From a virus, in the IMG/VR virus record IMGVR_UViG_3300029892_000126, positions 1 to 21,523 of that record: 21,523 nucleotides of DNA; one strand, given 5' to 3'. Below the pieces are notes generated by a model. That model had not been told where the DNA came from, ran no database searches, and saw only the letters and a program-made list of their open reading frames with translations. Below are positions 7,089 through 14,725 of the stretch, piece by piece. Position 1 is the first letter of the stretch. Each line of letters opens with the position of its first letter. The position numbers and the translations under genes are program-made.

Positions 7089-7185
7089 ACAAGTTTTATG
7101 CAGCGCTTGCGTATTCTCATTTAGTGTGAGATTTTTTCGCACGCGACGTGAGAAGCATCAGCGGCCTAAGAGGAGGCGGTAAAAC

Positions 7186-7671
7186 TTGCAGTTTTGGCGC
7201 AGATTAAGGCACATATTTGTTCGGCAGGAAGAAACAGCCAAGCTCTACGGGGAATGGTTGTTTTACCTGGACGGCAAACTCGTCAAGCGAGAGAAAAACC
7301 TGCTGGTTCAAGCGGGTTTAAATTTCTTGGCGGCGATTTTAGCCAACCAGCGAACGAACGACGTTCCGGTGCATTGCCTTCTTGGGACGGGAACGACGGC
7401 TCCTGCCGCAACAGATACAAAGTTGCAGAATGAAGTTTTACGAAAAGCAGTCAGTGCGAAGCAAGTCCAAGCAAACCTTATCCGTTTCCGCACTTTTTGG
7501 CTCGCGAATGAAGCGAATGGCACCTGGACGGAATTTGGGCTGGCTTTTGCTGGGACAGATCAAAAGGACAGTGGGGTGCTATTCAGCCGGTTGGTGCCGA
7601 CAGGCGGATTAAGCAAGACTTCGAATACCGTTCTCACAATTGAAACAAGGATAACGATGAGTGCAGGGTAA
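7186..7671 (+). CDS. Phage tail/baseplate-associated protein, second module, 161 aa
   Basis: TTG start with AGGAGGCGG shortly upstream. The architecture parallels the product of 882-1334: a basic N-terminus, LFYLDGKLVKREKNLLVQAGLNFL, a central LLGTGTTAPAATDTKL segment, and C-terminal EFGLAFAGTDQKDSGVLFSR. Such proteins sit in tail-fibre operons of Firmicutes phages. Its position after a complete lysis cassette, with a new set of fibre-like genes, indicates a second tail module. No enzymatic motif is seen. Confidence 0.6.
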   Translation: MQFWRRLRHIFVRQEETAKLYGEWLFYLDGKLVKREKNLLVQAGLNFLAAILANQRTNDVPVHCLLGTGTTAPAATDTKLQNEVLRKAVSAKQVQANLIRFRTFWLANEANGTWTEFGLAFAGTDQKDSGVLFSRLVPTGGLSKTSNTVLTIETRITMSAG

Positions 7672-7682
7672 GGAGGGTTAAT

Positions 7683-8555
7683 TTGGCACCTCGTAAAGAT
7701 TCTCCTAAATACGATGAATGGCTGCAAAAGGTTAGTAAAAGTCATTTTAAGAAAGGCCAAGTCCCTTGGAATAAAGGGCACCCTGTTCCGGAAGAAACAA
7801 GGCAAAAAATAAGTAAATCGCTCAAAGGGAGAAAACTTAGTGAAGAACGTAAGCAGAAGATGCGCGAGGCGGTAAAAGCGGCACTAAATAGGCCCGAAGT
7901 TAGAGCTAAAATAAGTGAAGCAACTAGGCGAGCACATCAAAATTCTGAAACAGAACGACGGCGAAGCGAAGCAATTAGTAGGGCGAAAACTGGGAAGCCA
8001 GGACATCCACCATCGGAGAAGCAAAAACAGCGACTTATCGAAGTGCTTACAGGTGATAGTAATCCCGCTAAAAGAGCAGATGTTCGGAAGAAGATTAGCG
8101 AAGCATTGAAAGGCAGAAGTCTCACCGAAGAATGGCGGGAAAAACTGCGTAGAGCTCATATTGGTTTGCGCCATAGCGATGCCACTAGAGCCAAGATGAG
8201 CAAAACAAGGAGGGAAAACCCTGAAACAGTCCTAAAAGGGGCAAGGGCATCGCGTTTAGCCAATCCGTCATCGATTGAGTTGGCTATCGAAGACGTGTTA
8301 AAAGCTCTTGGAATTTCTTATGAGTCACAAAAGGCGATTGGGTTCTATGTTGTAGATTTCTATCTCCCTGAACATAACTTGGTTATCGAGTGTGACGGAG
8401 AATATTGGCACAATTTGCCGGAGAACATTGCACGAGACAAGCGCAAAGACACTTACCTTCGCAAACGAGGCTACAACATTCTCCGGCTGAAGGAACACGA
8501 AATAAAAGAAGGCCCCGAAGCCGCATTGTTAAATGGGCTAAAGGTGGTGAGATAG
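7683..8555 (+). CDS. Free-standing homing endonuclease: NUMOD3 repeats plus Vsr-like (EDxHD/DUF559) nuclease
   Basis: The N-terminal 200 residues consist of repeated NUMOD3-type DNA-binding modules (PEETRQKISKSLKGRKLSEE, then KKISEALKGRSLTEEWREKL), very rich in Lys and Arg. The C-terminal 90 residues form a Vsr/DUF559-like PD-(D/E)XK nuclease: SSIELAIEDVL, then VVDFYLPEHNLVIECDGEYW with Asp225 and Glu236, a nearby His, and ARDKRKD. That matches the E-D-x-H-D pattern of phage-borne homing enzymes. TTG start with AAGGAGGG. The gene is snugly inserted between two tail genes and is AT-richer than either neighbour. It probably cleaves phage DNA lacking the insertion so that it spreads by repair; the target site is unknown. 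Confidence 0.85.
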   Translation: MAPRKDSPKYDEWLQKVSKSHFKKGQVPWNKGHPVPEETRQKISKSLKGRKLSEERKQKMREAVKAALNRPEVRAKISEATRRAHQNSETERRRSEAISRAKTGKPGHPPSEKQKQRLIEVLTGDSNPAKRADVRKKISEALKGRSLTEEWREKLRRAHIGLRHSDATRAKMSKTRRENPETVLKGARASRLANPSSIELAIEDVLKALGISYESQKAIGFYVVDFYLPEHNLVIECDGEYWHNLPENIARDKRKDTYLRKRGYNILRLKEHEIKEGPEAALLNGLKVVR

Positions 8556-8556
8556 C

Positions 8557-9306
8557 TTGACCTTATATGCTTTTAAGAACGGCGTTACGGTGCTGGATGA
8601 AGTGCAGATGAATTCGCTTCTGGCCGCACAGCCCAGCGTGCTTATCTTCGACGGCGACCAGGTGGACGCGAAGACAGGCACCGGCGTAACCGACAACGAC
8701 CTTTCGCTGAACACGTATATTGCACGCTTCACTCTCACGGGCCAGACCACGATTGGTAGGGTGGAGTTGGAGCTAACCAAAGCCGGCGCAGGTGCTGACC
8801 TGACGTTGGAAATCCGCGACAACACCTTCGCCGCTGACGGCACAAACGACGGAGTGCTGCTAAAGTCCGTCACTTTCCCGGCGAAAATTTTCCCCACCAG
8901 CGCGGCCTACATCAGCCTGCCGGTAGATTTGAGCGGCCTTACCGCCGGGGCTTACTACTGGCTGCGGGTCAACAAGGCCGGGGACGCGACAAACCGCCTT
9001 CTCTGGCGCGGTGAGGCGGCGGCAGACGCAGCTTATCCGGTATATTACCGGGCAGGTGCTACCGGAGCTTGGACGGCGGGCAATGCGCTACACTTCAAGG
9101 TGTTTGCGGCGACGGCGGGGACGTACCTGCTAAAACACGGGATTTGGGGTGTAAACGGCAAGACGCTGGTGGAGTATAACGCAGATGGCACCATTGCCTA
9201 TATCTGGAGATGGTTGCCGGCGGGGGATGGGACGTGGCAGATTGTCGATAAACTGGTGCCTACTTACAACGCGAACGGTGTGCCCATTAGATGGGAGGTG
9301 CAGTAA
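8557..9306 (+). CDS. Phage tail-fibre/baseplate structural protein with beta-sandwich domain, 249 aa
   Basis: TTG start; its ribosome site (AAGGTGGTGAGA) lies in the 3' end of the endonuclease gene. Residues 45-185 look like a carbohydrate-binding-module-like beta-sandwich: LNTYIARFTLTGQTTIGRVE, then ADLTLEIRDNT, then LTAGAYYWLRVNKAG, a pattern of 'choice-of-anchor' type domains in phage and surface proteins. The C-terminal 55 residues (NADGTIAYIWRWLPAGDG) read like repeated beta-hairpins of a fibre tip. No catalytic residues are recognised. A structural or receptor-binding role is inferred from operon position. Confidence 0.55.
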   Translation: MTLYAFKNGVTVLDEVQMNSLLAAQPSVLIFDGDQVDAKTGTGVTDNDLSLNTYIARFTLTGQTTIGRVELELTKAGAGADLTLEIRDNTFAADGTNDGVLLKSVTFPAKIFPTSAAYISLPVDLSGLTAGAYYWLRVNKAGDATNRLLWRGEAAADAAYPVYYRAGATGAWTAGNALHFKVFAATAGTYLLKHGIWGVNGKTLVEYNADGTIAYIWRWLPAGDGTWQIVDKLVPTYNANGVPIRWEVQ

Positions 9307-9788
9307 TGGCGTTCGGGTTCTGGGAAGCGATACTGAGCTTTCTGACCAGACAAATTGGCCTTCGCACCGACGCCGCAGACCCGGCGGGGAGCTTGCACGC
9401 GAAAGCAACGAATATTGGAAATAAGGTATTCGCTTGGAAAGAAACAGACCCAGGGAACCCTTCAGGCTCGTTGGACATTGTTGTAAATGACCTTGCTGAA
9501 AAAACACTGGTCAGCGTAACTGGAGGCGGATTTATCACTAAGTTTTCATTTACCCTCAATAACGCCGATGACAACGTTTCTAACACAGTGCGTTTCAAAC
9601 TATACATTGACGGGGTTGCGTTTTACACGACGGATATTGCACTGGCTGCAGGTGAATCTAGATCCGTGACTGAGACTGACCTTCTGTGGCGTTTTAAGAC
9701 GAGTTTCTCGGTAACTGCGACACGGCAGACTGCTGGAAATCTCAACTGGGTTACTGCAAGCACGGGGCTAAAAACTCTTTATGATTGA
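9306..9788 (+). CDS. Phage tail-module structural protein, 160 aa
   Basis: The ATG at 9306 overlaps the preceding stop (TAATG) and has GGGAGGTG 6 bases upstream; the in-frame ATG at 9291 lacks a site at good spacing. The protein starts with an amphipathic segment (FGFWEAILSFLTRQIGLRTD) and then forms a beta-rich jelly-roll-like domain (TKFSFTLNNADDNVSNTVRF, then DIALAAGESRSVTETDLLW). It is likely a fibre or decoration protein. No family is recognised. Confidence 0.5.
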   Translation: MAFGFWEAILSFLTRQIGLRTDAADPAGSLHAKATNIGNKVFAWKETDPGNPSGSLDIVVNDLAEKTLVSVTGGGFITKFSFTLNNADDNVSNTVRFKLYIDGVAFYTTDIALAAGESRSVTETDLLWRFKTSFSVTATRQTAGNLNWVTASTGLKTLYD

Positions 9789-9804
9789 TAGGAGGTAATT
9801 CAAC

Positions 9805-10155
9805 GTGGAATTCCTAAAAATAGGTGATATATTTTACAGGCAAACCAAGATTAGAAATAACGAAATCCTTGAAGCGATGACCCCAGTTTTTGCGGTGATG
9901 GTTGATAAATCAGTCATCAAGGCAGATGGCCTCGATACAGCCACGGTCACCGCCGAAGTCCACCCCGACCTGGCGGAGCTCACCTTCTACCACGCCGACA
10001 CGGGTGAAGCTATCGCTACCGTGCTGGTTGACCCTACTCTCCACACGGCAACCCTCCAGGTGACGGCCACAACGCCAGGGGCAATTCGCATTAGAGCGGG
10101 GGAACCTACGGCAACAAGACTAAACGAGGTGGTGATTACGGTTGAAGGCAGTTAA
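9805..10155 (+). CDS. Phage Ig-like (Big-type) domain protein, 116 aa
   Basis: GTG start with AGGAGGT upstream. Residues 36-115 match bacterial Ig-like folds: KSVIKADGLDTATVTAEV at the domain start and ATLQVTATTPGAIRIRAG at the end, as in invasin-type or Big_1-like domains common on phage virions. It probably decorates the tail and binds carbohydrate weakly (family knowledge). No signal peptide. It overlaps the next gene by 14 bases. Confidence 0.6.
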   Translation: MEFLKIGDIFYRQTKIRNNEILEAMTPVFAVMVDKSVIKADGLDTATVTAEVHPDLAELTFYHADTGEAIATVLVDPTLHTATLQVTATTPGAIRIRAGEPTATRLNEVVITVEGS

Positions 10156-10327
10156 GGTTGAAGGCAACAAGATAGTATTTGCGGATGAGAAGCAGGAGAA
10201 GCAAAAACAGCGCCAATCCAAGCTCGCCGCCATCGCCGATAAAAAGGCGAAGGGCAAGTTGACGCTGGAAGACGTGGACGCCAAGTTGGATGTGATAATC
10301 GAGATGCTTGAGGAGCTGCTACGCTAA
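10142..10327 (+). CDS. Small helical phage protein, 61 aa
   Basis: TTG start overlapping the previous gene, with AGGTGG upstream. It has a lysine/glutamine-rich central stretch (DEKQEKQKQRQSKLAAIADK) and a leucine-rich C-terminal helix (LDVIIEMLEELLR). XkdX-type small tail-end proteins occupy this place in other phages, but no XkdX motif is clear. It is the last gene before a terminator. Confidence 0.5.
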   Translation: MKAVKVEGNKIVFADEKQEKQKQRQSKLAAIADKKAKGKLTLEDVDAKLDVIIEMLEELLR

Positions 10328-10336
10328 GGGACACCG

Positions 10337-10363
10337 AGCCGCGAGAAGCGGCTTTTTAATTTT
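10337..10363 (+). terminator. Rho-independent terminator ending the second tail-fibre operon
   Basis: 6-bp perfect stem AGCCGC / GCGGCT with loop GAGAA, followed by TTTTAATTTT. It lies 10 bases after the stop of the last tail gene and before the next ribosome site. Confidence 0.8.
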
Positions 10364-10380
10364 GCGGGGAGGTTATATTC

Positions 10381-11025
10381 GTGAAACGCAAACTAATACC
10401 GCTGATCCTGGCGGTTTTTTTATTATCGGCGACTCCCGCAGATGCTCTGCAGGTGCGGCAGGTAGACAGCCTGCCGTATTACATTTCCGGCATATCTACC
10501 AGCGCGGTTGAAAGCGTTTACGAAATTCCGCCGGTGGATGCCGTGGCTTACGAAGTCTATCACCTGGAGCAAACACTGCCGTCTCTGGTCTACAAAGACT
10601 GGCCGGTTTACATCTTATCGCAGCACGCATTTCTAAACGGCGCACAGCTTACCGGGTGCGTCCGTAGCGATGTAGCGGCGGCGTTTTTGTTCTCGCGTCA
10701 GTCTTACCACACAGGTATAGTCTGGCTGATAGCGAACGGCACGGCGAAAACCGTTCCGGCAGCACTATACTTGGCTTCGTTTACGGTGGCTCACGAAATC
10801 GGCCACGTGGTGCGTTTTCAATGCGTTTCATATTGGCGGCTGCAAGAATATATGACCTTGCGCGGCAGCCCGCCAGTGAACCCGGAAGAATTATTTGCTG
10901 AGGACTTCCGCTGGCTGTTCGGCTCAGACCGTGTGCGGGTGATAGATTACCAGCTCGGGATCTCGCCGCCGGGAGAAAAAGAAAGACAGTATATGTTGAG
11001 GATTCTGCCGCACGGTGCGGCTTAG
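10381..11025 (+). CDS. Secreted zinc metallopeptidase-like protein with HEIGH motif (lethal-factor-like zincin fold), 214 aa
   Basis: An N-terminal signal peptide (KRKLIPLILAVFLLSATPADA) is visible. VAHEIGHVV near residue 140 is a HExxH zinc motif, and NPEELFAEDFRWLFG about 40 residues later supplies a likely third ligand, Glu. This H-E-x-x-H plus downstream EELFAE pattern resembles the catalytic domain of anthrax lethal-factor-like peptidases found in Bacillus and Clostridia. No receptor-binding domain is present. The gene lies between a terminator and a holin gene, so it is probably a phage moron whose product acts outside the cell. The substrate is unknown; activity is inferred from motifs only. 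Confidence 0.7.
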   Translation: MKRKLIPLILAVFLLSATPADALQVRQVDSLPYYISGISTSAVESVYEIPPVDAVAYEVYHLEQTLPSLVYKDWPVYILSQHAFLNGAQLTGCVRSDVAAAFLFSRQSYHTGIVWLIANGTAKTVPAALYLASFTVAHEIGHVVRFQCVSYWRLQEYMTLRGSPPVNPEELFAEDFRWLFGSDRVRVIDYQLGISPPGEKERQYMLRILPHGAA

Positions 11026-11053
11026 TTCTTGCGGGGAAGGGGTGGATTGGTAG

Positions 11054-11572
11054 GTGGAACAGCTCCGTGAAATCTTCTCAAAGATGGCTGATCACTGGTT
11101 GTGGGGTACGGTTCTGGGTATCATAACGTACCTCGTCGAACCAACGGCAGCGTTCTACGCGCTCTGGATCGCGGTCTTTCTCGACCTTGTTTCCAAGGTG
11201 GTGGCGCTTGCCGTCAAGCACGGCGGTCTGATCCGCGCTACAAAGCTAAAGGTTATTGACAGCCACACGATGTTCTACCGCACCTTTCTGAAGGTGCTGG
11301 CGTACTTCAGCATGACCGTCTTGGCTCACCAGAGCAAGGCGATCGTCGGCGTCGAGTCGGTGTCCATAGCCTTTTCCACGATCATTTACTGCATCTTGTT
11401 CCTGGTCGAGGTCTACAGCATTATCGAAAACTTTGTGGAGGCCGGCGTCGAGGACCTGCGGCTGCTTTTAATCCGGTTCAAGCGGGAGAAAGAAAAGATA
11501 ATCGAGGGCGAGGAAGACCTGGTTTGCGACATGGTCACGAAGGGAGAGGATAAGCGTGGCCCAACCATTTAG
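11054..11572 (+). CDS. Phage holin (Phage_holin_4/toxin-secretion holin-like), 172 aa
   Basis: GTG start after GAAGGGGTGG. Three or four hydrophobic segments are visible (TVLGIITYLVEPTAAFYALW, then IAVFLDLVSKVVALAV, then FLKVLAYFSMTVLA, then SIAFSTIIYCILFLVEVYSI), as in the Phage_holin_4_1 family, with a charged C-terminal tail (RFKREKEKIIEGEEDL). It directly precedes the second amidase and overlaps it by 17 bases. It forms the membrane lesion for release of that lysin. Confidence 0.8.
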   Translation: MEQLREIFSKMADHWLWGTVLGIITYLVEPTAAFYALWIAVFLDLVSKVVALAVKHGGLIRATKLKVIDSHTMFYRTFLKVLAYFSMTVLAHQSKAIVGVESVSIAFSTIIYCILFLVEVYSIIENFVEAGVEDLRLLLIRFKREKEKIIEGEEDLVCDMVTKGEDKRGPTI

Positions 11573-13910
11573 CCCGGTCCAGGCGCTTGTCCCTGCCGGT
11601 CAGGGGATACGGCGCCCGAAGAAATACATAACCTTAACCGCCAGAGGCGTCTGCTGGCACTGGACGGCGAACACGCAGAAGGGGGCAGACGCGAAAGCTC
11701 ACCTGCAGTACTGGCGGAAAGCCGAGGTCGGCGCTCACTACATCGTTGACGACACCGGCGCATACCAGGCGGCGCCGGACACAGAAGTTGTCTGGCACGC
11801 CGGCCCGGGGAGTTTATACACCCCCGAGATCAAAAAGAAGTACCCGGCAGGGCCGAATCTGAGTCTCATCGGCGTCGAGCTTTGCGTGAACCTGGGCGGC
11901 AACTGGGAGAAAACATACCGGTATGCCGTGGCCCTGGGCGCTTACCTCTGCAAGAAGTACGGGTTTGACCCAAGCAAAGATTTTGTCCGGCACTACGACT
12001 GCACGCGGAAAGACTGTCCCCGAATGTGGACGCCGTACGTGGCAGGCGGGGAGGACGCCTGGGAGGACTTCAAGCGCAACGTCCTTATCGAGCTCAAAGC
12101 GATGGAGGTGATTGCCTTGTTCCAAGATATCAAAGGACACTGGGCGGAGAAAGACATCAACTACCTGGCGGAAAAGAAGCTGATCGCGCCGGTGGAGAAG
12201 TTCCGGCCGAACGACAATATCACCCGGACGGCGAACTACGACCTTGTGACCCGGCTTTATCCCTTCGGCGAAAACGACCTGGATATATCCAGCGTCAACA
12301 ACGGGGTCAAGTACCTGGAGAACTTCAGCTATACGCCGAACATTTATGTAGGCATCTACCAGAACCAGGACATAGACGACCCTCAGGAACTGAAAGACAA
12401 GGCCACGGAGGTTCTCGCGAAAATCTGCCAGCCCCGGTACACCTACCGCGTGGGCATGGTGGACCTCCGCACCCTGCCGGAGTACAGCCACGAGGGCTTT
12501 GCCCTCGGCGACATGGTGGACGTGATTGACGAGGAGCTGGGCATCAACGTCCGGGCCCGTATCATGCGGCACAGGTACAACGTCTTCCAGCCCTGGCAGT
12601 GTGAGTTGGAGATCGGAGAGCCGGAGGAACGCCTGGTCGCGAAGTTGGCGGACGCTTTTGATGTGGCGAAGTTCGTGCAGGAGGCGTTGCGGCCCAACCC
12701 GGCGACATCTAACCTGCTCAAAGGCTTTATTAACACATTCGCTACTCAGATAAATTCTGCCAACGGCAAGCTTCGATGGAACGACTCGACGCTGGAAGCT
12801 ATTGAAATAAACGCACAGGGGCAGGAAACTGGCAAACGGGTCAGAATCACGCCGGGCGGCATCGGAATTAGTACCGATGGCGGGCAAACCTATGTAACGG
12901 CCATGACCGGGGCCGGGGTACTGGCGAATACCATCATTGTAAACGAGCTTTATGCTCTGGCCACCGATGACGGATATACGAAGTTGACAGCCAGTGGGTT
13001 GCGCGTCTTTGACCAAAACTGGGCAGAAAGAGTTGTTTGCGGCTGGTGGATGGATGGGGCTACAAAGAGATTTGGGTTAAACGTGAAGGCCCAGGACGGA
13101 ACAACTACGTTGCTTGACGACAGGGGAATACTTCAAACCTGGCAGGAAGGCCGTGCGGATAATGTAGATAGTACTTCTCCGTTAACGTTGAATATATATC
13201 TGCCACCGGAAACGAGGAGCATCAGGAGGGCATTGCTACGGTTTAGACGACAAGCGTTTAGGGCTTACAGCACGGGGGCGGCAAGCGGAGGAGGGCATAC
13301 AAGTGGATCTGATGGTGGTGTATCTACGTCTACTTTAAGTAACACAACTATAGTACCGACGAGTGCTGATCCACATTATTATGCAACTGGTCAACGTTTG
13401 CTAGCAGACTGGATGTTTCTTGCCGGAGGGCACAGTCACGGCGGCTCTACTGGATCAGTAGGCAATCACAATCACGGAATTTCTGATGGGACATCATTGG
13501 CATTAGCAGGTGGCGGCAGCGTTACTTTCAGGGAATCCAATGCTCATAGTCACTCAATCTCAACTGATGGCACACATGCTCATGATCGGGATGTACGCCA
13601 CTCCCATACTGTAACTATCCCTTCTCATGCTCATGGCTTTAGTGTCCCTAGCCATACCCATGCTGTGTTTGATCACACTCATCCCATTGCTTATGGAATT
13701 TTTACTTCTACACTGCCAACCAATATTACTGTAAGAATCAACGGCGTAGACAGGACAGCGGTACTAGGTGGGCCGTTTACCACAGACCAAGTCAATTTAA
13801 ATATTGCCTCATTTTTAGTAGTTGGACAGTGGAATATCATTGAACTTGGTAGTGGTCAATTAGGTAGGATAGATGCTTCCGTATTTATCCAAGTGCTAAT
13901 GGGGGTGTAA
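11556..13910 (+). CDS. Chimeric lysin-tail protein: Amidase_2, partial SLH, siphophage tail protein C-terminus, HxH fibre tip
   Basis: GTG start overlapping the holin gene. Residues 1-165 are an Amidase_2/PGRP domain: WHWTANT with His35, a middle GAHYIVDD, and RHYDCTRKDC with His146 and Cys154. Residues 188-224 begin an SLH domain (FQDIKGHWAEKDINYLAEKK), but at FRPNDNITR the SLH motif stops and the sequence becomes TANYDLVTRLYPFGEND, typical of phage tail-endopeptidase/minor structural proteins (NNGVKYLENFSYTP follows). Residues 375-600 are tail-like, and 626-709 carry eight HxH motifs like those that bind iron in trimeric fibre tips. A single open frame without a stop joins unrelated ends, so this is an in-frame recombination product (see findings). 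If expressed it would be a cell-wall hydrolase fused to a fibre; function is uncertain. Confidence 0.75.
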   Translation: MAQPFSPVQALVPAGQGIRRPKKYITLTARGVCWHWTANTQKGADAKAHLQYWRKAEVGAHYIVDDTGAYQAAPDTEVVWHAGPGSLYTPEIKKKYPAGPNLSLIGVELCVNLGGNWEKTYRYAVALGAYLCKKYGFDPSKDFVRHYDCTRKDCPRMWTPYVAGGEDAWEDFKRNVLIELKAMEVIALFQDIKGHWAEKDINYLAEKKLIAPVEKFRPNDNITRTANYDLVTRLYPFGENDLDISSVNNGVKYLENFSYTPNIYVGIYQNQDIDDPQELKDKATEVLAKICQPRYTYRVGMVDLRTLPEYSHEGFALGDMVDVIDEELGINVRARIMRHRYNVFQPWQCELEIGEPEERLVAKLADAFDVAKFVQEALRPNPATSNLLKGFINTFATQINSANGKLRWNDSTLEAIEINAQGQETGKRVRITPGGIGISTDGGQTYVTAMTGAGVLANTIIVNELYALATDDGYTKLTASGLRVFDQNWAERVVCGWWMDGATKRFGLNVKAQDGTTTLLDDRGILQTWQEGRADNVDSTSPLTLNIYLPPETRSIRRALLRFRRQAFRAYSTGAASGGGHTSGSDGGVSTSTLSNTTIVPTSADPHYYATGQRLLADWMFLAGGHSHGGSTGSVGNHNHGISDGTSLALAGGGSVTFRESNAHSHSISTDGTHAHDRDVRHSHTVTIPSHAHGFSVPSHTHAVFDHTHPIAYGIFTSTLPTNITVRINGVDRTAVLGGPFTTDQVNLNIASFLVVGQWNIIELGSGQLGRIDASVFIQVLMGV
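12104..12119 (+). promoter_or_regulatory. Internal ribosome binding site and in-frame TTG before the SLH domain of the second lysin
   Basis: GGAGGTG at 12104-12110, then TTG at 12117 in the lysin frame, at residue 188, the first residue of the SLH domain. In the first lysin the same pattern precedes its SLH domain (6440-6459). In this chimera an internal start would make an SLH-tail protein without the amidase. Confidence 0.4.
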
Positions 13911-13912
13911 AA

Positions 13913-14143
13913 TTGAAGGAACTAGAATCCAAAAAAAACTTTACTGCTGTTAAAAAAGCCAACGGCATTGTTGAACTCAGTTACAAAGTTGAAATGGCGG
14001 AAGAAGCTGCTGTAGCACGTGCTGAGCATTTAAGGGACTGGATATGTAGCTATAACAGACAAATAGAAGAACTGGGAAGGCTTAAAAAGTTAGCGGAAGA
14101 TGAATTGGCAGTAATAGAATCAATCTATCTTAAAGAGGAATAA
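13913..14143 (+). CDS. Small coiled-coil phage protein, 76 aa
   Basis: TTG start two bases after the chimeric gene. The C-terminal 50 residues are helical and charged (LRDWICSYNRQIEELGRLKK, then LAEDELAVIESIYLKEE). No family is recognised. In siphophages a small gene often lies between tail and lysis genes, and this fits that place. Its 3' end overlaps the convergent gene on the opposite strand by 24 bases. Confidence 0.5.
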   Translation: MKELESKKNFTAVKKANGIVELSYKVEMAEEAAVARAEHLRDWICSYNRQIEELGRLKKLAEDELAVIESIYLKEE

Positions 14144-14680
14144 AGAATTGCTTTCCATGCGGTAGCCAATGCGCCATTTTTGTTCTGCATATCCAAGAGA
14201 AATGTAAGTTCTGTAGTTATGTGTTATATATTTGCTTTCCCATATTTGATGGGTAATAGATAGCCCGTACAGCCTCCATATAGCTTCATTTAATGGAGTA
14301 TATTGCAGGTAAATGTCGTTATCTTTTTTAATAATTTTGTGGCTATTTTCCCAACGCTGATATTCTGCTGTAAGTATTTTGTCATTGATATATATTATTA
14401 CTTCTTGTGGTTCAATTTCGGTCGAAGTTATAGTTTCTTGAGCAGTTTTGCAACTTCTAATAATTACAGTTTTGGTGCTATCATCCCACTCCACTTTTGA
14501 GCCTAATGCCTCACCAACGAACCTGACCGGCACCATTACCCTGCCGTTAATTAATTGGGGTGGCACGTCTGTTTGAATCTCCTTGCCGTCTACTATAAGT
14601 CGTATGTTCGACGAAGCAGTTGCTCCGATGGCGGTAGCAAGCAGTAACCCGATAACAAGTCCCATAATAAATTTTTTCAC
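14120..14680 (-). CDS. Secreted copper-amine-oxidase-N-terminal (stalk) domain protein, 186 aa
   Basis: GTG start on the minus strand with AAAGGAGGCG upstream; an upstream in-frame ATG at 14731 has no good site. Residues 1-21 are a signal peptide (KKFIMGLVIGLLLATAIGA). Residues 24-70 form a CAO-N1/stalk domain (RLIVDGKEIQTDVPPQLING, then VMVPVRFVGEALG, then WDDSTKTVII). This domain is frequent in exported proteins of clostridial thermophiles and probably mediates protein or wall contact. The remaining 110 residues have no family I can name. It is inverted relative to its neighbours and AT-richer, and looks like a moron inserted into the lysis region. Confidence 0.8.
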   Translation of the reverse strand: MKKFIMGLVIGLLLATAIGATASSNIRLIVDGKEIQTDVPPQLINGRVMVPVRFVGEALGSKVEWDDSTKTVIIRSCKTAQETITSTEIEPQEVIIYINDKILTAEYQRWENSHKIIKKDNDIYLQYTPLNEAIWRLYGLSITHQIWESKYITHNYRTYISLGYAEQKWRIGYRMESNSLFLFKID

Positions 14681-14725
14681 GGCAATCGCCTCCTTTTGGG
14701 ATAGTTTACCACTGGGAGGTTTTTT

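Noticed and set aside
11814-13016. 400-codon minus-strand open frame within the chimeric lysin-tail gene
   Set aside because: Composition (many His, Arg, Val) is that of a reverse-strand shadow; no motif and no start signal, while the plus-strand frame has clear domains.
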